24,764 bases of DNA from a virus. The notes beneath the pieces were generated by a model, which was given only the letters and a program-made list of their open reading frames with translations, made no database searches and had not been told where the DNA came from. The position numbers and the translations under genes are program-made. The DNA lies in the IMG/VR virus record IMGVR_UViG_3300027573_000108, positions 1-24,764 of that record, one strand, 5' to 3'. This document shows positions 1-8,588 of this stretch, one piece after another (the first letter of the stretch is position 1; every line of letters starts with the position of its first letter).

Positions 1-511
1 GCTGAGTCCCATAGGCAAGCATGGTGTCAACCTGGCTGGCTAACGTAGCAGGCACGTCAGATTTGATTGTTAGAAGTTCAGTTGCAGGGTTCATTCCAAC
101 GAGTACCGGGCTCCATTCGAAGAGATCGAGTTCATCCAGCTGGCGGATGTCCTTCTGCTCTGCATCGAATGACTCCTTCATCACCCTGTACCCAATCGAA
201 AACTCATCGATGATGCCGAATTTAATATCGCTGAACGCTTCACGCCCACGCTGCGTATCGAGATTGAACTGGCCACGGATCACGAGCCCCTCAGCCGTCT
301 CAACTGCGCTCAGGGTTTTGGCAATCGGTTGCGACCAGTCGTGCGCCCAGACGCCTTTAGGTGTACGCCGCTCAAGGCTTGCCTTGAATGCGCCGGGCAT
401 TACCTTCTCATTGACGTGATCGATATTGCCAAAGACACTGACAAGGGCAGTGATTTCCCCGGCATCACCGGGCTCGACATTGGCTGTGAATTGTTTGCGC
501 TCAAGCTCCAT
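1..511 (-). CDS. HK97-type prohead protease (partial, C-terminus beyond left edge)
   Basis: Reading the minus strand from the ATG at 511 gives an open frame of 170 codons to the window edge with no stop. It begins MELERKQFTANVEPGDAGE. Motifs typical of the caudoviral prohead protease family (HK97 gp4-like serine protease) are visible: SVFGNIDHVNEKVMPGAF near residues 25-43, then WAHDWSQPIAK, then the DEFSIGYRV segment and EWSPVLVGMNPATEL. This protease cleaves scaffold and capsid N-termini during head maturation. Its place directly after portal and a head protein, in the same direction, is the usual HK97-type order, so the major capsid gene should lie just left of the window. The ribosome site is weak (AAGG about 12 bases upstream). 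Recognition of the family is confident; only the tail is missing. Confidence 0.88.
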   Translation of the reverse strand, partial: MELERKQFTANVEPGDAGEITALVSVFGNIDHVNEKVMPGAFKASLERRTPKGVWAHDWSQPIAKTLSAVETAEGLVIRGQFNLDTQRGREAFSDIKFGIIDEFSIGYRVMKESFDAEQKDIRQLDELDLFEWSPVLVGMNPATELLTIKSDVPATLASQVDTMLAYGTQ

Positions 512-562
512 TTGAGGATGGAGCCTTATACCATGTAGGGTGGCTTTACTTTTGGAGGGTAC

Positions 563-1177
563 TTATTCCGCGTCTGCAGATGGGGTGTCGCGATACTCGA
601 GCTCGCACTGATCATTAGCGCGACAGGTGCGATCGCCTACCGGCACGAGGCTGCCAATTGGCTGCCATCCCTTGCCTGCTTCCTGAAAGCATTCCTCGCA
701 ATGATCCGCACGAGGCTCGAGGAAGCTCCGTTCCTGCTGCATTCCGGCATACTTCTCACGCTGCGCAATCGATTCCGTGTAGCTGATCCAGCCGGACTGC
801 CCATATTGCGCTGATCGACCTGGCGCTGGATTCTCCTGGCCGGATTCAACACCCAGCAGGAAACGGCTGAGGAAGCCATACTGCTGCACAAGCAATGATC
901 CAAGCTTACCGCGCTGCCTTGCGCCCATCTGCTCCTTGCCGCCAAACGCAAGCTGGGACATGGCGCTATGCGTAGCCTTGACGCCTTCGCGCATCCCAAC
1001 GGCCCAATCCTCGAAACTGATTGCTCCGTCTACGTAGGTCTGGGTTAAATCTTCAAGCGCACCGGCACTCTTCGCAACAATTGAGAGCCCGATCTTGCGC
1101 TGCTCGGCAGGTGTGAGCGGTTTGCCGTTAGGTTTGATGTATCTGCGGAGTCTTGGATCCCACTGGTAGTCAGGCAC
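563..1177 (-). CDS. Putative head morphogenesis / minor head protein
   Basis: A 204-residue product between portal and prohead protease. It starts at GTG, five bases after the portal stop. The N-terminal half is helical. The C-terminal part (about residues 118-195) contains GQSGWISYTESIAQREKYAG followed by a Cys-rich stretch, RADHCEECFQEAGKGW with CRANDQC. That pattern resembles the cysteine motif at the C-terminal end of SPP1 gp7 / Mu F-like head morphogenesis proteins. The assignment rests on this motif plus position, not on overall similarity. The protein is shorter than full gp7-family members, so it may be a reduced version or an unrelated small head protein. The next gene (protease) starts about 50 bases further on. 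Confidence 0.55.
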   Translation of the reverse strand: MPDYQWDPRLRRYIKPNGKPLTPAEQRKIGLSIVAKSAGALEDLTQTYVDGAISFEDWAVGMREGVKATHSAMSQLAFGGKEQMGARQRGKLGSLLVQQYGFLSRFLLGVESGQENPAPGRSAQYGQSGWISYTESIAQREKYAGMQQERSFLEPRADHCEECFQEAGKGWQPIGSLVPVGDRTCRANDQCELEYRDTPSADAE

Positions 1178-1181
1178 ATTG

Positions 1182-2654
1182 TCACTCGTGGGTAACCGTT
1201 ACTTTGGGTTTTGCCTTGAGCATCTTTGCTGCCTCATCCTCGCCTAATGCGAGCAGCCAGGGAATGGCAGCATCAAGCACTTCATCGTTCCCTGTCTGGT
1301 TCGGGTCAGCAGCCTTGAACTTCAGGACTTTCCCCTGTTCGCCACCGTCAACTACGTCATCACCCATTGGTGGTCCTCCGGCCTGTATTGGTGCATATAT
1401 CTCATCTTCCGCATCGAACTCGTAGCCTGCGAGCTCGCGCACCTCACTGCGCTTCAGCCAGCCGCCATTGTAGGCAACCGAGAGGCGAGCATATAGCGCA
1501 TCCTGATCTTCGCTCAGTGCCCGAATTGCAGACAAATCGAAGCGAAATTGATTGCGCTCTGTGTCCTCTTCAAAGTCACCGAGGAACTGCGTAGTGAGTT
1601 CTTCCTCGATGTAACGGTAAAGCGGGACGAGATAGCTTTCAGTTGCGTATTCTACCAGTTGCCGCGCATTTGAGTAAGTAGCTTTGTCGAGTCCCGCACC
1701 GTATCCAAGCACGATTGCCGGTATGCCAATGACTGCACTTAATCGTTCTTCCGGCAGCCGGCGAAGCTGCGCGAGGTTCAAGTCATTCGGGCTGAAACCC
1801 ACCTTCTCAACATTCACTGCCGCACCGCTCACCCAGGCTTTGCCGCGCTGATCGCCTTGAGTCTGTCTCAGGTACTTGTCACGCACATCGTTCGGATCGA
1901 ACTGGAACGCATTCACGTTCTCTTTGAGCGAGATGACTACCGGGGGCACTGCGCCATTCTTCATCAGCAGCGCACTGTAGTCAGCAATCTCATTGTCTGT
2001 GTACACTTCGCGGAGCACACTGGCCACCGGGCTGAGGCCCATCCTCGTGTTCATCGGGTCAATGCCATCGCGGAAGTGGATCACATCTTCCTGTTCGAAG
2101 TGCTGTGTAGCGCCCTCGACCTTGTACTCATAGCCGGTGATGAACTCGTTGCCGCTTGCCGGCCACGTAGGGCGCATCATATGCGGTGGCACATACCAGA
2201 GCTCTGTGATCCGGCCGCCATTGTTGCGAATCTTCAAGACGTATGGATTCCCGCTCACGATCCACGAATATGCGAATGCTTTGAGCAGTGTTGTGCCTGA
2301 GTAGTAGAGATTGGGCCTGCGCCAGAGCTTGGCTGCGGGATGGCCTGGAATGATCTGTTCCATCCCATCGTCATCGAGCTCAACGACATTGAGCGGTGCT
2401 TCAGGTAGCACGCGCCCTAGCCAGTTGACTGCTGCCATCACAAGCGATGCATTGCCGATCTCACCGGCTTCTACTGTGTAATCAACCTTGTTGTAGCCAT
2501 AGCCATGCCAGGCATCTGAGAGCACGTTCCAGACTGGGAACTGATAGCCACCGCCCGATGTGCCACCACCCGAGCCGGGGAACTTGAGCGCATCTTTCAG
2601 GCTTGCGAGTGCCTGCACCGATCGCCTGATTAGACTGGTTTCCTTATTGCTCAT
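1182..2654 (-). CDS. Phage portal protein (HK97 family)
   Basis: A 490-residue protein, counted from the ATG at 2654 (MSNKETSLIRR). This start overlaps the terminase stop by four bases (ATGA) and is preferred over a longer frame that runs into terminase. Portal-family features include NASLVMAAVNWLGRVLPEAPL near the N-terminus, GNPYVLKIRNNGGRITELWYVPP, the DVIHFRDGIDPMNTRMGLSPV segment, and EERLSAVIGIPAIVLGYGAGL with the following YATESYLVPLYRYIEEELT. The portal forms the dodecameric ring at the head vertex through which DNA is packaged. Length and order (terminase, portal, protease) fit HK97-type siphoviruses. The acidic, Gly-rich C-terminus is typical of the variable tail of this family. Confidence 0.93.
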   Translation of the reverse strand: MSNKETSLIRRSVQALASLKDALKFPGSGGGTSGGGYQFPVWNVLSDAWHGYGYNKVDYTVEAGEIGNASLVMAAVNWLGRVLPEAPLNVVELDDDGMEQIIPGHPAAKLWRRPNLYYSGTTLLKAFAYSWIVSGNPYVLKIRNNGGRITELWYVPPHMMRPTWPASGNEFITGYEYKVEGATQHFEQEDVIHFRDGIDPMNTRMGLSPVASVLREVYTDNEIADYSALLMKNGAVPPVVISLKENVNAFQFDPNDVRDKYLRQTQGDQRGKAWVSGAAVNVEKVGFSPNDLNLAQLRRLPEERLSAVIGIPAIVLGYGAGLDKATYSNARQLVEYATESYLVPLYRYIEEELTTQFLGDFEEDTERNQFRFDLSAIRALSEDQDALYARLSVAYNGGWLKRSEVRELAGYEFDAEDEIYAPIQAGGPPMGDDVVDGGEQGKVLKFKAADPNQTGNDEVLDAAIPWLLALGEDEAAKMLKAKPKVTVTHE

Positions 2655-3886
2655 CCTGATACGACCCAGTTGCGCACGCCTACGGCTGCACGCCACGCAA
2701 GTGCGCGCGCGATAACCGTGTCATCATGCAATCCATCAGGCGCTGCATAGCTTACTCGCTGCGTATTGCCTGCCACCTTTGACTCGAATGCGTGGAGCTC
2801 TGCCGTTGCAGCCGGCACATCCAGCCACCTGCATTCCGCGCGCTCGAAGGCCAATGCAAGCGATTGGATGAGCGGTGGCTTGGATGCTGCCGTAGTCGTG
2901 AAGGCAAACACCGGCAGCCCATCACGCTGCAATGCTTCGATATTTGGTGAGCCAATCGAGTTCTCTTCCGCTTCGATATGACTCACAGCCCAGCGCCGCG
3001 CGAGTGCATCCAGGCGCCCACGCTGAAATGCCCATCCAATCTTGTTGAACCGATCGAGGGCAACCTCTTCACGACACGCGCTGCATAGCACGCTCAAGGC
3101 CGTAGAATCGTTTTTTTGCCCCCAGTCAACTCCCATTACCATCCTGTGCCCTTGATGCTCTGCAGGCTGCGCATTCTTCGGTGCAGTCAAATTCGCCACA
3201 ATGTTTCGAAAAACTGATCCCTCACCCTCAAGGAACTCCGCCATAATCTCCTGCCGATACGCCTCATCGCTCAGGTCAGATGTAATGTCATCAAGCGCGG
3301 CCCTGCTCAGATGCGGATTATCGAAGCTCGTGAAGTGCCATGCCTGCCACCGCCCGGTCGTGTCCGATTGCGCTTTCTGATAGAGATTGTGGAACCAGTT
3401 CCTGCGCCTTGGAGTACTGATAAACCAGGCATCGCCGTTGTTATCGAGCAACATCGGTGCGCCCACCTTGTCCCACGCATCCGGTGCGAGGAGCGCGCAT
3501 TCATCGAGCACCAGAAAATCCGCGTGATCCCCGCGCAACGTATCGGCATCGCTTGCAGTTTTCACCTTGATGCGCCCGCCATTGTGCGGAAACAACATAA
3601 TCCTGCGCTGCTCATTCTTCTCCACTACGCCAAACTCAGTGAGCTCATAGAGCCATTCCTTCACCTTGTCCCAGAAGGCGTCGGCCTGATCCTGCGTAGT
3701 CGAAGCAAGCAGAACCCTGCGCCCCTCGAGCATCTTCGTTACCGACACTCGAGCTGCAAGCGTAGTCTTGCCCGCCCTGCGCCCCGCATTAACAACCATA
3801 CGCTTCGCCGTCGATTTCGCTATCAACGACTGCTTCTGGTGGAGCTGCGGCAAGCGCACGGTCAGTTGTTTGGCTGTCGCTATCAT
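2651..3886 (-). CDS. terL: Terminase large subunit (TerL)
   Basis: A 411-residue DNA-packaging motor. The start chosen is the ATG at 3886 (MIATAKQ), preceded by AGGA six bases upstream. ATPase motifs: Walker A NAGRRAGKT at residues 33-41, Walker B FLVLDE at 124-129, and a coupling STP at 157-159. The nuclease domain opens with MGVDWGQKNDST (D254) and ends with GLHDDTVIARALA (D388/D389), the expected acidic metal-binding residues of the RNase H-like fold, with a further acidic cluster in HIEAEENSIG. It packages genome DNA into the prohead together with the small subunit encoded immediately upstream. The gene overlaps that upstream gene by 98 bases in another frame, an unusually long overlap, and overlaps portal by four. 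Confidence 0.95.
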   Translation of the reverse strand: MIATAKQLTVRLPQLHQKQSLIAKSTAKRMVVNAGRRAGKTTLAARVSVTKMLEGRRVLLASTTQDQADAFWDKVKEWLYELTEFGVVEKNEQRRIMLFPHNGGRIKVKTASDADTLRGDHADFLVLDECALLAPDAWDKVGAPMLLDNNGDAWFISTPRRRNWFHNLYQKAQSDTTGRWQAWHFTSFDNPHLSRAALDDITSDLSDEAYRQEIMAEFLEGEGSVFRNIVANLTAPKNAQPAEHQGHRMVMGVDWGQKNDSTALSVLCSACREEVALDRFNKIGWAFQRGRLDALARRWAVSHIEAEENSIGSPNIEALQRDGLPVFAFTTTAASKPPLIQSLALAFERAECRWLDVPAATAELHAFESKVAGNTQRVSYAAPDGLHDDTVIARALAWRAAVGVRNWVVSG

Positions 3887-4109
3887 TGACGATCCTGATG
3901 AGTACACCGCCAGTGTGCTCGTGATATTCCTTCGGCTTGCCAAAGGTGTATGCGAGCAGAATCTTGGTTGCTTCGAGGTCCTCTGCCTTTGCCTTGCGCA
4001 CCAGCATCTGGATGACTTCGATGCGGTCATCTTCAGTGAATGCCTGCTGAAGCAGCCAGTTGAGCCCTTGCGTATATGTCTTGCTTTTCCTTCCGCCTGT
4101 AAGTGCCAT
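3789..4109 (-). CDS. Probable terminase small subunit
   Basis: A 106-residue product just upstream of, and overlapping, TerL. The N-terminal two thirds (MALTGGRKSKTYTQGLNWLL, then AFTEDDRIEVIQMLVRKAKAEDLEATKILLAYTFGKP) look like a compact helical DNA-binding domain of the kind seen in short terminase small subunits. The C-terminal 35 residues are encoded inside the terL overlap. I do not recognise a specific family, so the call rests mainly on position, size and the helical basic N-terminus. The start is an ATG seven bases after the preceding stop, with no strong Shine-Dalgarno sequence, which suggests translational coupling. Confidence 0.55.
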   Translation of the reverse strand: MALTGGRKSKTYTQGLNWLLQQAFTEDDRIEVIQMLVRKAKAEDLEATKILLAYTFGKPKEYHEHTGGVLIRIVNDSDSQTTDRALAAAPPEAVVDSEIDGEAYGC

Positions 4110-4115
4110 AATTAT

Positions 4116-4382
4116 TCACTGTCGCCTCACGCGCATAATGCGAATGTCCTCAGCAAGTGGTCTGCCCCTGATTTCAACTGATGCCGGGGGATACACCTGC
4201 ATTGCATTTGTGACCAGTGGCGCATCAACTGACTGCTCGCCCTCAATATGCACGCCAGGGGCATAGACATTGAACGCGGCAGTGACCAGTGGCGGTGCGA
4301 TTGTGCCCGGCAGTGCCGCTGATGCACCTCCGCCTTGCCCGCCGCCATATGTCTCTTGTCCATAAACGCCACTGCCATACAT
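4116..4382 (-). CDS. Small virion-associated protein with [A]PLVTxxxxVYxP repeats
   Basis: An 88-residue protein. The N-terminus is Tyr/Gly-rich (MYGSGVYGQETYGGGQGGG). It is followed by two copies of a module seen in the large adhesin encoded at 6332-7663: IAPPLVTAAFNVYAPGV and DAPLVTNAMQVYPPASV. The C-terminus is basic. It lies between tailspike and terminase genes in the same direction. The shared repeat suggests it belongs to the same adhesion or decoration structure, perhaps as a connector, but no enzymatic domain is visible and the specific role is unknown. The initiator ATG at 4382 has an AGG about five bases upstream. Confidence 0.7.
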   Translation of the reverse strand: MYGSGVYGQETYGGGQGGGASAALPGTIAPPLVTAAFNVYAPGVHIEGEQSVDAPLVTNAMQVYPPASVEIRGRPLAEDIRIMRVRRQ

Positions 4383-4391
4383 ATGCGCCTA

Positions 4392-6332
4392 TCAGTTTGC
4401 CTCGATCCTGAAGTTGTCCATACAGGTCACCAGCGCCGTGCCGCGAAACATGCGCACCCCATGCTTAACTGCAGTTGAATTGAATGAACTGGTGGTTGAG
4501 AGCGTAGTTCCGTCAACGTCACACTGGATGCTTGTACCTGACAAGGTGACCGTCAGTATACTCGCGGTGCCTGCTGTAAACGCACGCGTAGCCGTTTGAA
4601 GTGCCGTTTCAGCGGCTGCCTCTCTCTTGACGATCTGAAAGTTATTTGCACCAAGATTGCACCAGCGAAGGATCCAATGATTGCTGGGATCTGTGAATCG
4701 AAAGATAAGCTCGCAATAAGCAGTTCCAGGTGTAGCGCCAATTGGAAATATCGCATCGGCTGTAATGATCACATTTGCCTGTGTATCGTCCGCATAGTAG
4801 GAATATGCATTGCCACTATCGAAATATCCTGTCAGGCAATTACTGACGATGCTGGCCTGATTAGCCCCGGCTCCTTCAAAGCGTGTCCAGCCAGTGCCAA
4901 TATCGGGTGAGTGAGCAGTAATCAGCGTGCCATCTGGATCACTGAACATGTCATTGAAAAGCCCGGCAGCGGTTTCGGGCACATCTGCCACTCCCAGCTC
5001 GCGCGTGATGAGATGCATACCCCCAAGCACAGTGAATACCGACTCACGCCCGAATGATGCGCGCACGCTAAGCCACTTGATTTCACCATAGGCATGATTG
5101 GCCGGATCGCTGACATCTGCGATGGTGGCAAACCAGCGCGACTCACCTGCCAAAGTATGCTCATTGTCCCATTGCTGAATCTCAACCGGATGATCATCCA
5201 TCCAGACCGCACCATATGGACACCAGAACACGAGTAGCCGGTCAATCAAGGAAGCGTGATAGCTGAATGGAAACTCGAGCCCACGCTGACACCACCAGAC
5301 ACCAAGATTCTCTGCGTGCATCAGCTCGCCGCACCTGACGCCAATGTAGAATCCAAACACATTCACCTGGCCCTCGAGCCGCTGACATATGCCGCAATTG
5401 AACTGTGGAAGGATGAGCCCATAGCTGCCTGTGCTAGTCGGCTGCGTGGCGCGCACCACGTCCATATACGGACCGGCAGCAATCACGCAATTAGTGACTG
5501 CCACGCTTGTGAAGCGCCTCAGATTGACGCACGAATAGGTAGGGTTTGGGATCGTTTCGAAAACGATATTTTCAAACTCAATGTGCAGGTAATTGACTTC
5601 ATCGAGATAGCCGCCCGATGGCCCACGCCCTGAGATAACACTTGGATCACTGCCACTGCCCGCAGCAAGCGTCGATTTGATGCGCGTGCCTCGAGGCAGC
5701 ACGATTGGCTCATAGCCAGAAGGCGAGCAGGCCGGCACGCTGTGCCCAATGAGTTGCACTGTATATTGCTGTTCATTGATGGCAACAGTCGGCAGCAGCA
5801 GCTGCGCATTCCGCCTCGAGCCATCCTGAAGTGCTCCCGCTATCAGGTATGTCGCATTGTCAAAATAGATTGTTGCATTCTCTGAGTCAGTGTCTATCGC
5901 AGTGAAGATAGCCTGCAGTGCCGCAGTGTCATCGGTGACGCCATCGCCTGCCAGGTAATTCCGCGCATCGTATTCGCGTGTGCGATAGCGCGTGAAGAAT
6001 GTGGGCAGGTCTGTGTTGATTACCTTTGCAGTCTGGCCGGCCACAAGCCGGTAGGTTTTGCCCGATGTATTGTGATCGCTCGCGCCCGTTGCCTCCTGTG
6101 CGCGCGTAACTGTCAGCGTGTCGCTGCTTCTATTCGTTACACGCACAATCTCGTAGCCAGGATCATCGTGCGGATCTGATGCATAATCAGTTGAGTTGTA
6201 TATCCAGGCATTGAATGGCACGGCCGGCATGCGCGCGCCGTGCCCGGTCGTCAGGCTGACGCTGGTAGCAGCAGCAGTAATACCGCTTGCCAGTGTTGCC
6301 CTTGCCCCGTTCTTTGCCTGATCCATTGCCAT
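4392..6332 (-). CDS. Tailspike / receptor-binding protein with pectate-lyase-like beta-helix
   Basis: A 646-residue protein. Residues 1-110 form a virion-attachment-type N-terminus (the EIVRVTNRSSDTLTVTRAQE segment is common at the start of phage adhesins). From about residue 122, DARNYLAGDGVTDDTAALQAI is the classic opening of a pectate-lyase-3-like right-handed beta-helix, which continues to about residue 480. The C-terminal 160 residues begin with LFNDMFSDPDGTLITAHSPD and look like a concanavalin A/LamG-type sandwich. The protein probably binds, and may depolymerise, a host surface polysaccharide; catalytic residues cannot be assigned by eye. The start overlaps the stop of the preceding adhesin by one base. 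Together with that gene it makes a receptor-binding cassette. Confidence 0.82.
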   Translation of the reverse strand: MAMDQAKNGARATLASGITAAATSVSLTTGHGARMPAVPFNAWIYNSTDYASDPHDDPGYEIVRVTNRSSDTLTVTRAQEATGASDHNTSGKTYRLVAGQTAKVINTDLPTFFTRYRTREYDARNYLAGDGVTDDTAALQAIFTAIDTDSENATIYFDNATYLIAGALQDGSRRNAQLLLPTVAINEQQYTVQLIGHSVPACSPSGYEPIVLPRGTRIKSTLAAGSGSDPSVISGRGPSGGYLDEVNYLHIEFENIVFETIPNPTYSCVNLRRFTSVAVTNCVIAAGPYMDVVRATQPTSTGSYGLILPQFNCGICQRLEGQVNVFGFYIGVRCGELMHAENLGVWWCQRGLEFPFSYHASLIDRLLVFWCPYGAVWMDDHPVEIQQWDNEHTLAGESRWFATIADVSDPANHAYGEIKWLSVRASFGRESVFTVLGGMHLITRELGVADVPETAAGLFNDMFSDPDGTLITAHSPDIGTGWTRFEGAGANQASIVSNCLTGYFDSGNAYSYYADDTQANVIITADAIFPIGATPGTAYCELIFRFTDPSNHWILRWCNLGANNFQIVKREAAAETALQTATRAFTAGTASILTVTLSGTSIQCDVDGTTLSTTSSFNSTAVKHGVRMFRGTALVTCMDNFRIEAN

Positions 6333-7663
6333 TATGCGGTCGCGTGCGTGACTCCCTGATGCATCACAATCACACCCTTTTCACATGTATAAACTGCGTG
6401 CCCGATCGTGATTACCTGCACATCGTAGTGGTAGGCAATCAAGGGCGTGAGTGCTGCAGTGTCAGTATTCGATAGATCGAAATAGAGCTGGATTGAGCCG
6501 CCGGTAGTGTCATCATCGACTATCTTGCCGCTTGCCTGTTCAGTTGCGGTGATTGTCTTTTGAACAACCGCCTCGGCGTCTGTGTCATCTTTCGCTCTGC
6601 GCTTGATCGTCAGATATGCCTTTGTGATCGTGATGCCGCCCTGCAGTTCCGTATAGGTCCTCGTAATTCGGAGATCATCACCGCCCACGAAATCAACAAT
6701 GCGTACCTTCAGGTTATGCGGCTCGAGTTCGCGTGAATCTTCCTGGATGGTTGATCCTGAAACGCTCACGCTCGGTGCATAGACAGTGAATGGGCTCGAT
6801 ACGAGAGGCACCGTCAGCCCCTGCTCGCCACTCGAAGATACGCCCGGCGCAAACACCTGGAAGGGATTCGTGACAAGTGGCGCGACTATCGCACCCGCTG
6901 CGGCAACTGTTGGCGCAAATACCTGGAACGCATTCGTGACTAGTGGCGGTGCAATCTCTAACCCTGCCACTGCAGCCGGTGGAAATGAGTAGACAAAACC
7001 AGTGGCTGGATAGAACACGCGCGGGTGCGGCGAGGGTGGATTAGTGCCAAGTACCGTCAGAGACTCGCCAGAAACTAAATCAATTTCAGGTGAGTTGCGC
7101 CCAATCAATGGCCCATAGCGAAGGAGGCCTAATGGCACTGACAGCGGGCAGCCAGTGGCTTCCAGGATGGCATGTTCTTCTGCACTCAACACCCTGTTCC
7201 AACGCCCCAGTTCTGCCATATCAGCATTTGCAGAACCAGACCCATTGGTGTAATTGCCAATTGAATAAAGCGTCGTCAGACCTACAGGCACAGTAAAGGC
7301 TGGAGTGTTGACCGTGCCTTTGAGTATAGTGTTCGCATAGTAATTAACTGTTTCAGTCAGTTCATTCCAGTCAATAATGTGATTGCCCCAGACCCCTGAC
7401 ACAAAGATTCCCGTATCAGCCACATCTACGCGAGTTTCAACACTACCGACTCGCCAGCCTGCCTTGATGTTGTTGTCTGAATATTTTTGGAACTGAAACA
7501 AATCAACGAAGCCTGCATTAGTTCCAAATACAAAGACGTGGTCAAGTGAATCACCAGAGCTCCAGTTTGGTTTCACGCGCGCAAAGATAGTGCCCTGACC
7601 CGAATAGAACGGGATATTCGCTCCAGTTAAATAATCGCCAGCGCCTGTGAATGATCGTGCCAC
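6332..7663 (-). CDS. LamG-like adhesin with internal repeats and a baseplate-type C-terminus
   Basis: A 443-residue protein with a GTG start. Residues 1-185 have the look of a concanavalin A-like/LamG sandwich, ending in the typical ELGRWNRVLSAEEHAIL. Residues 238-301 carry three tandem copies of a roughly 22-residue module: APPLVTNAFQVFAPTV, APLVTNPFQVFAPGV and VPLVSSPFTVYAPSV. Residues 310-443 (RIVDFVGGDDLRITRTYTEL, then AYLTIKRRAKDDTDAEAVVQK, ending with a beta-rich region) resemble the N-terminal domain of upper-baseplate (BppU-like) proteins. This is most likely a tail-tip adhesin or connector partnered with the adjoining tailspike. The same repeat occurs in the small protein at 4116-4382. 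Confidence 0.7.
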   Translation of the reverse strand: MARSFTGAGDYLTGANIPFYSGQGTIFARVKPNWSSGDSLDHVFVFGTNAGFVDLFQFQKYSDNNIKAGWRVGSVETRVDVADTGIFVSGVWGNHIIDWNELTETVNYYANTILKGTVNTPAFTVPVGLTTLYSIGNYTNGSGSANADMAELGRWNRVLSAEEHAILEATGCPLSVPLGLLRYGPLIGRNSPEIDLVSGESLTVLGTNPPSPHPRVFYPATGFVYSFPPAAVAGLEIAPPLVTNAFQVFAPTVAAAGAIVAPLVTNPFQVFAPGVSSSGEQGLTVPLVSSPFTVYAPSVSVSGSTIQEDSRELEPHNLKVRIVDFVGGDDLRITRTYTELQGGITITKAYLTIKRRAKDDTDAEAVVQKTITATEQASGKIVDDDTTGGSIQLYFDLSNTDTAALTPLIAYHYDVQVITIGHAVYTCEKGVIVMHQGVTHATA

Positions 7664-7669
7664 GTGGAT

Positions 7670-8164
7670 TTAAGTCTCGCGGAGTTCTACGCGCAGGAGT
7701 TGCGCATCGCCAGCCATGTTGTCGCCGGCATCAGGTGTATCGCGCACGATCTTCAGCCGGAAAGACTCACCCACTGCGAGCGAGTCAATCTGTGCGCCAT
7801 CAGTGAATGCGATGTTTGTATACTGCACGGCACCTGATGTGGCTGGCGCTGCCGTGGTAACTGTCTGCGCTGCGGCAAAATCATCAGCATCAAGATCAGT
7901 CGTGCCTGACTCATGCCGCTCAAACTGAGCATTCCATTTGACGCCGCCAGACGTTGCTGTGCTGGCCATCCAGTAGATGCGCACCGTGATACCGCCTCCC
8001 GCATAGTTGCGAGGCAAAACACCACCAAAGATGGCAGCTCGCGGATCTGCAGCCTGAAAATCAAGCACCATATGCGAGTTGCGCAAATCAATCGTGGCGA
8101 AGCCTGTAGGTGGTGGCTGATTAACGTGTGCCGTGAAGATGGCCAGGGTGTCACCGCTTGCCAT
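7670..8164 (-). CDS. Phage structural protein, unknown role
   Basis: A 164-residue protein from the ATG at 8164 (MASGDTLAIFTAH), with a strong GGGAGG eight bases upstream; a longer frame to 8230 would overlap the previous gene and lacks such a site. The sequence is beta-rich (LDFQAADPRAAIFGGVLPRNYAGGGITVRIYW read in pieces; C-terminus SFRLKIVRDTPDAGDNMAGDAQLLRVELRE). It resembles small virion proteins found beside tail or head-fibre genes in many uncultured phages. It is probably a beta-sandwich. No catalytic motif is visible. Its position directly before the adhesin genes suggests a role in attachment or decoration. Confidence 0.65.
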   Translation of the reverse strand: MASGDTLAIFTAHVNQPPPTGFATIDLRNSHMVLDFQAADPRAAIFGGVLPRNYAGGGITVRIYWMASTATSGGVKWNAQFERHESGTTDLDADDFAAAQTVTTAAPATSGAVQYTNIAFTDGAQIDSLAVGESFRLKIVRDTPDAGDNMAGDAQLLRVELRET

Positions 8165-8177
8165 GGTCGTGTCCTCC

Positions 8178-8576
8178 CTATAGCGCGATGATCCCTGATG
8201 CATTCCAGGTAACGAGAATGTTTGTTCCAACTGGTGTCACTGGGAACCCGCTCACACCTGTATCAATGAATGCGATGATCGGTGACGTGCCTTCTGTGCC
8301 GGTGTCTTTCCAGATCACAAGCGCTTCCGACTGATCACCAGTCACGCTCGTGAACGTCGCATCAGCTGCATCGAACACGCCCGCTGTGGTTGTCTTCGAA
8401 GCAAGCGTTGCACTCGATACACGCGCCGGCGCCGGCACATCGTCAATGAAATCGTGCGCTGCGCTGTAGGTGTAATCCGCCAGGTCAACGAGCGTCACCT
8501 TGATCGTGTCGGTCAAGAGGTCAATGTCACCATCGAGGAATAGCTTTTTAGCTGTAGCCTGCACTGCGTTTGCCAT
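8178..8576 (-). CDS. Conserved phage structural protein (MANAVxxxAKxLFLDGDIDLL family)
   Basis: A 132-residue protein. It opens MANAVQATAKKLFLDGDIDL and continues with IKVTLVDLADYTYSAAHDFI, GVFDAADATFTSVTGDQSEA, LVIWKDTG and the terminal VTPVGTNILVTWNASGI. I recognise this as a family common in environmental tailed phages, usually annotated as a structural or hypothetical protein. The repeated beta-strand pattern suggests a sandwich fold. The start has AGGAGA about eight bases upstream. It is the first gene of the leftward virion block, so a promoter or antiterminated readthrough from the region 8577-8856 should drive it. Confidence 0.7.
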   Translation of the reverse strand: MANAVQATAKKLFLDGDIDLLTDTIKVTLVDLADYTYSAAHDFIDDVPAPARVSSATLASKTTTAGVFDAADATFTSVTGDQSEALVIWKDTGTEGTSPIIAFIDTGVSGFPVTPVGTNILVTWNASGIIAL

Positions 8577-8588
8577 TGCATTATTCTC

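Noticed and set aside
21-538. Plus-strand frames at the left edge
   Set aside because: The minus strand encodes a clear prohead protease over the same bases.
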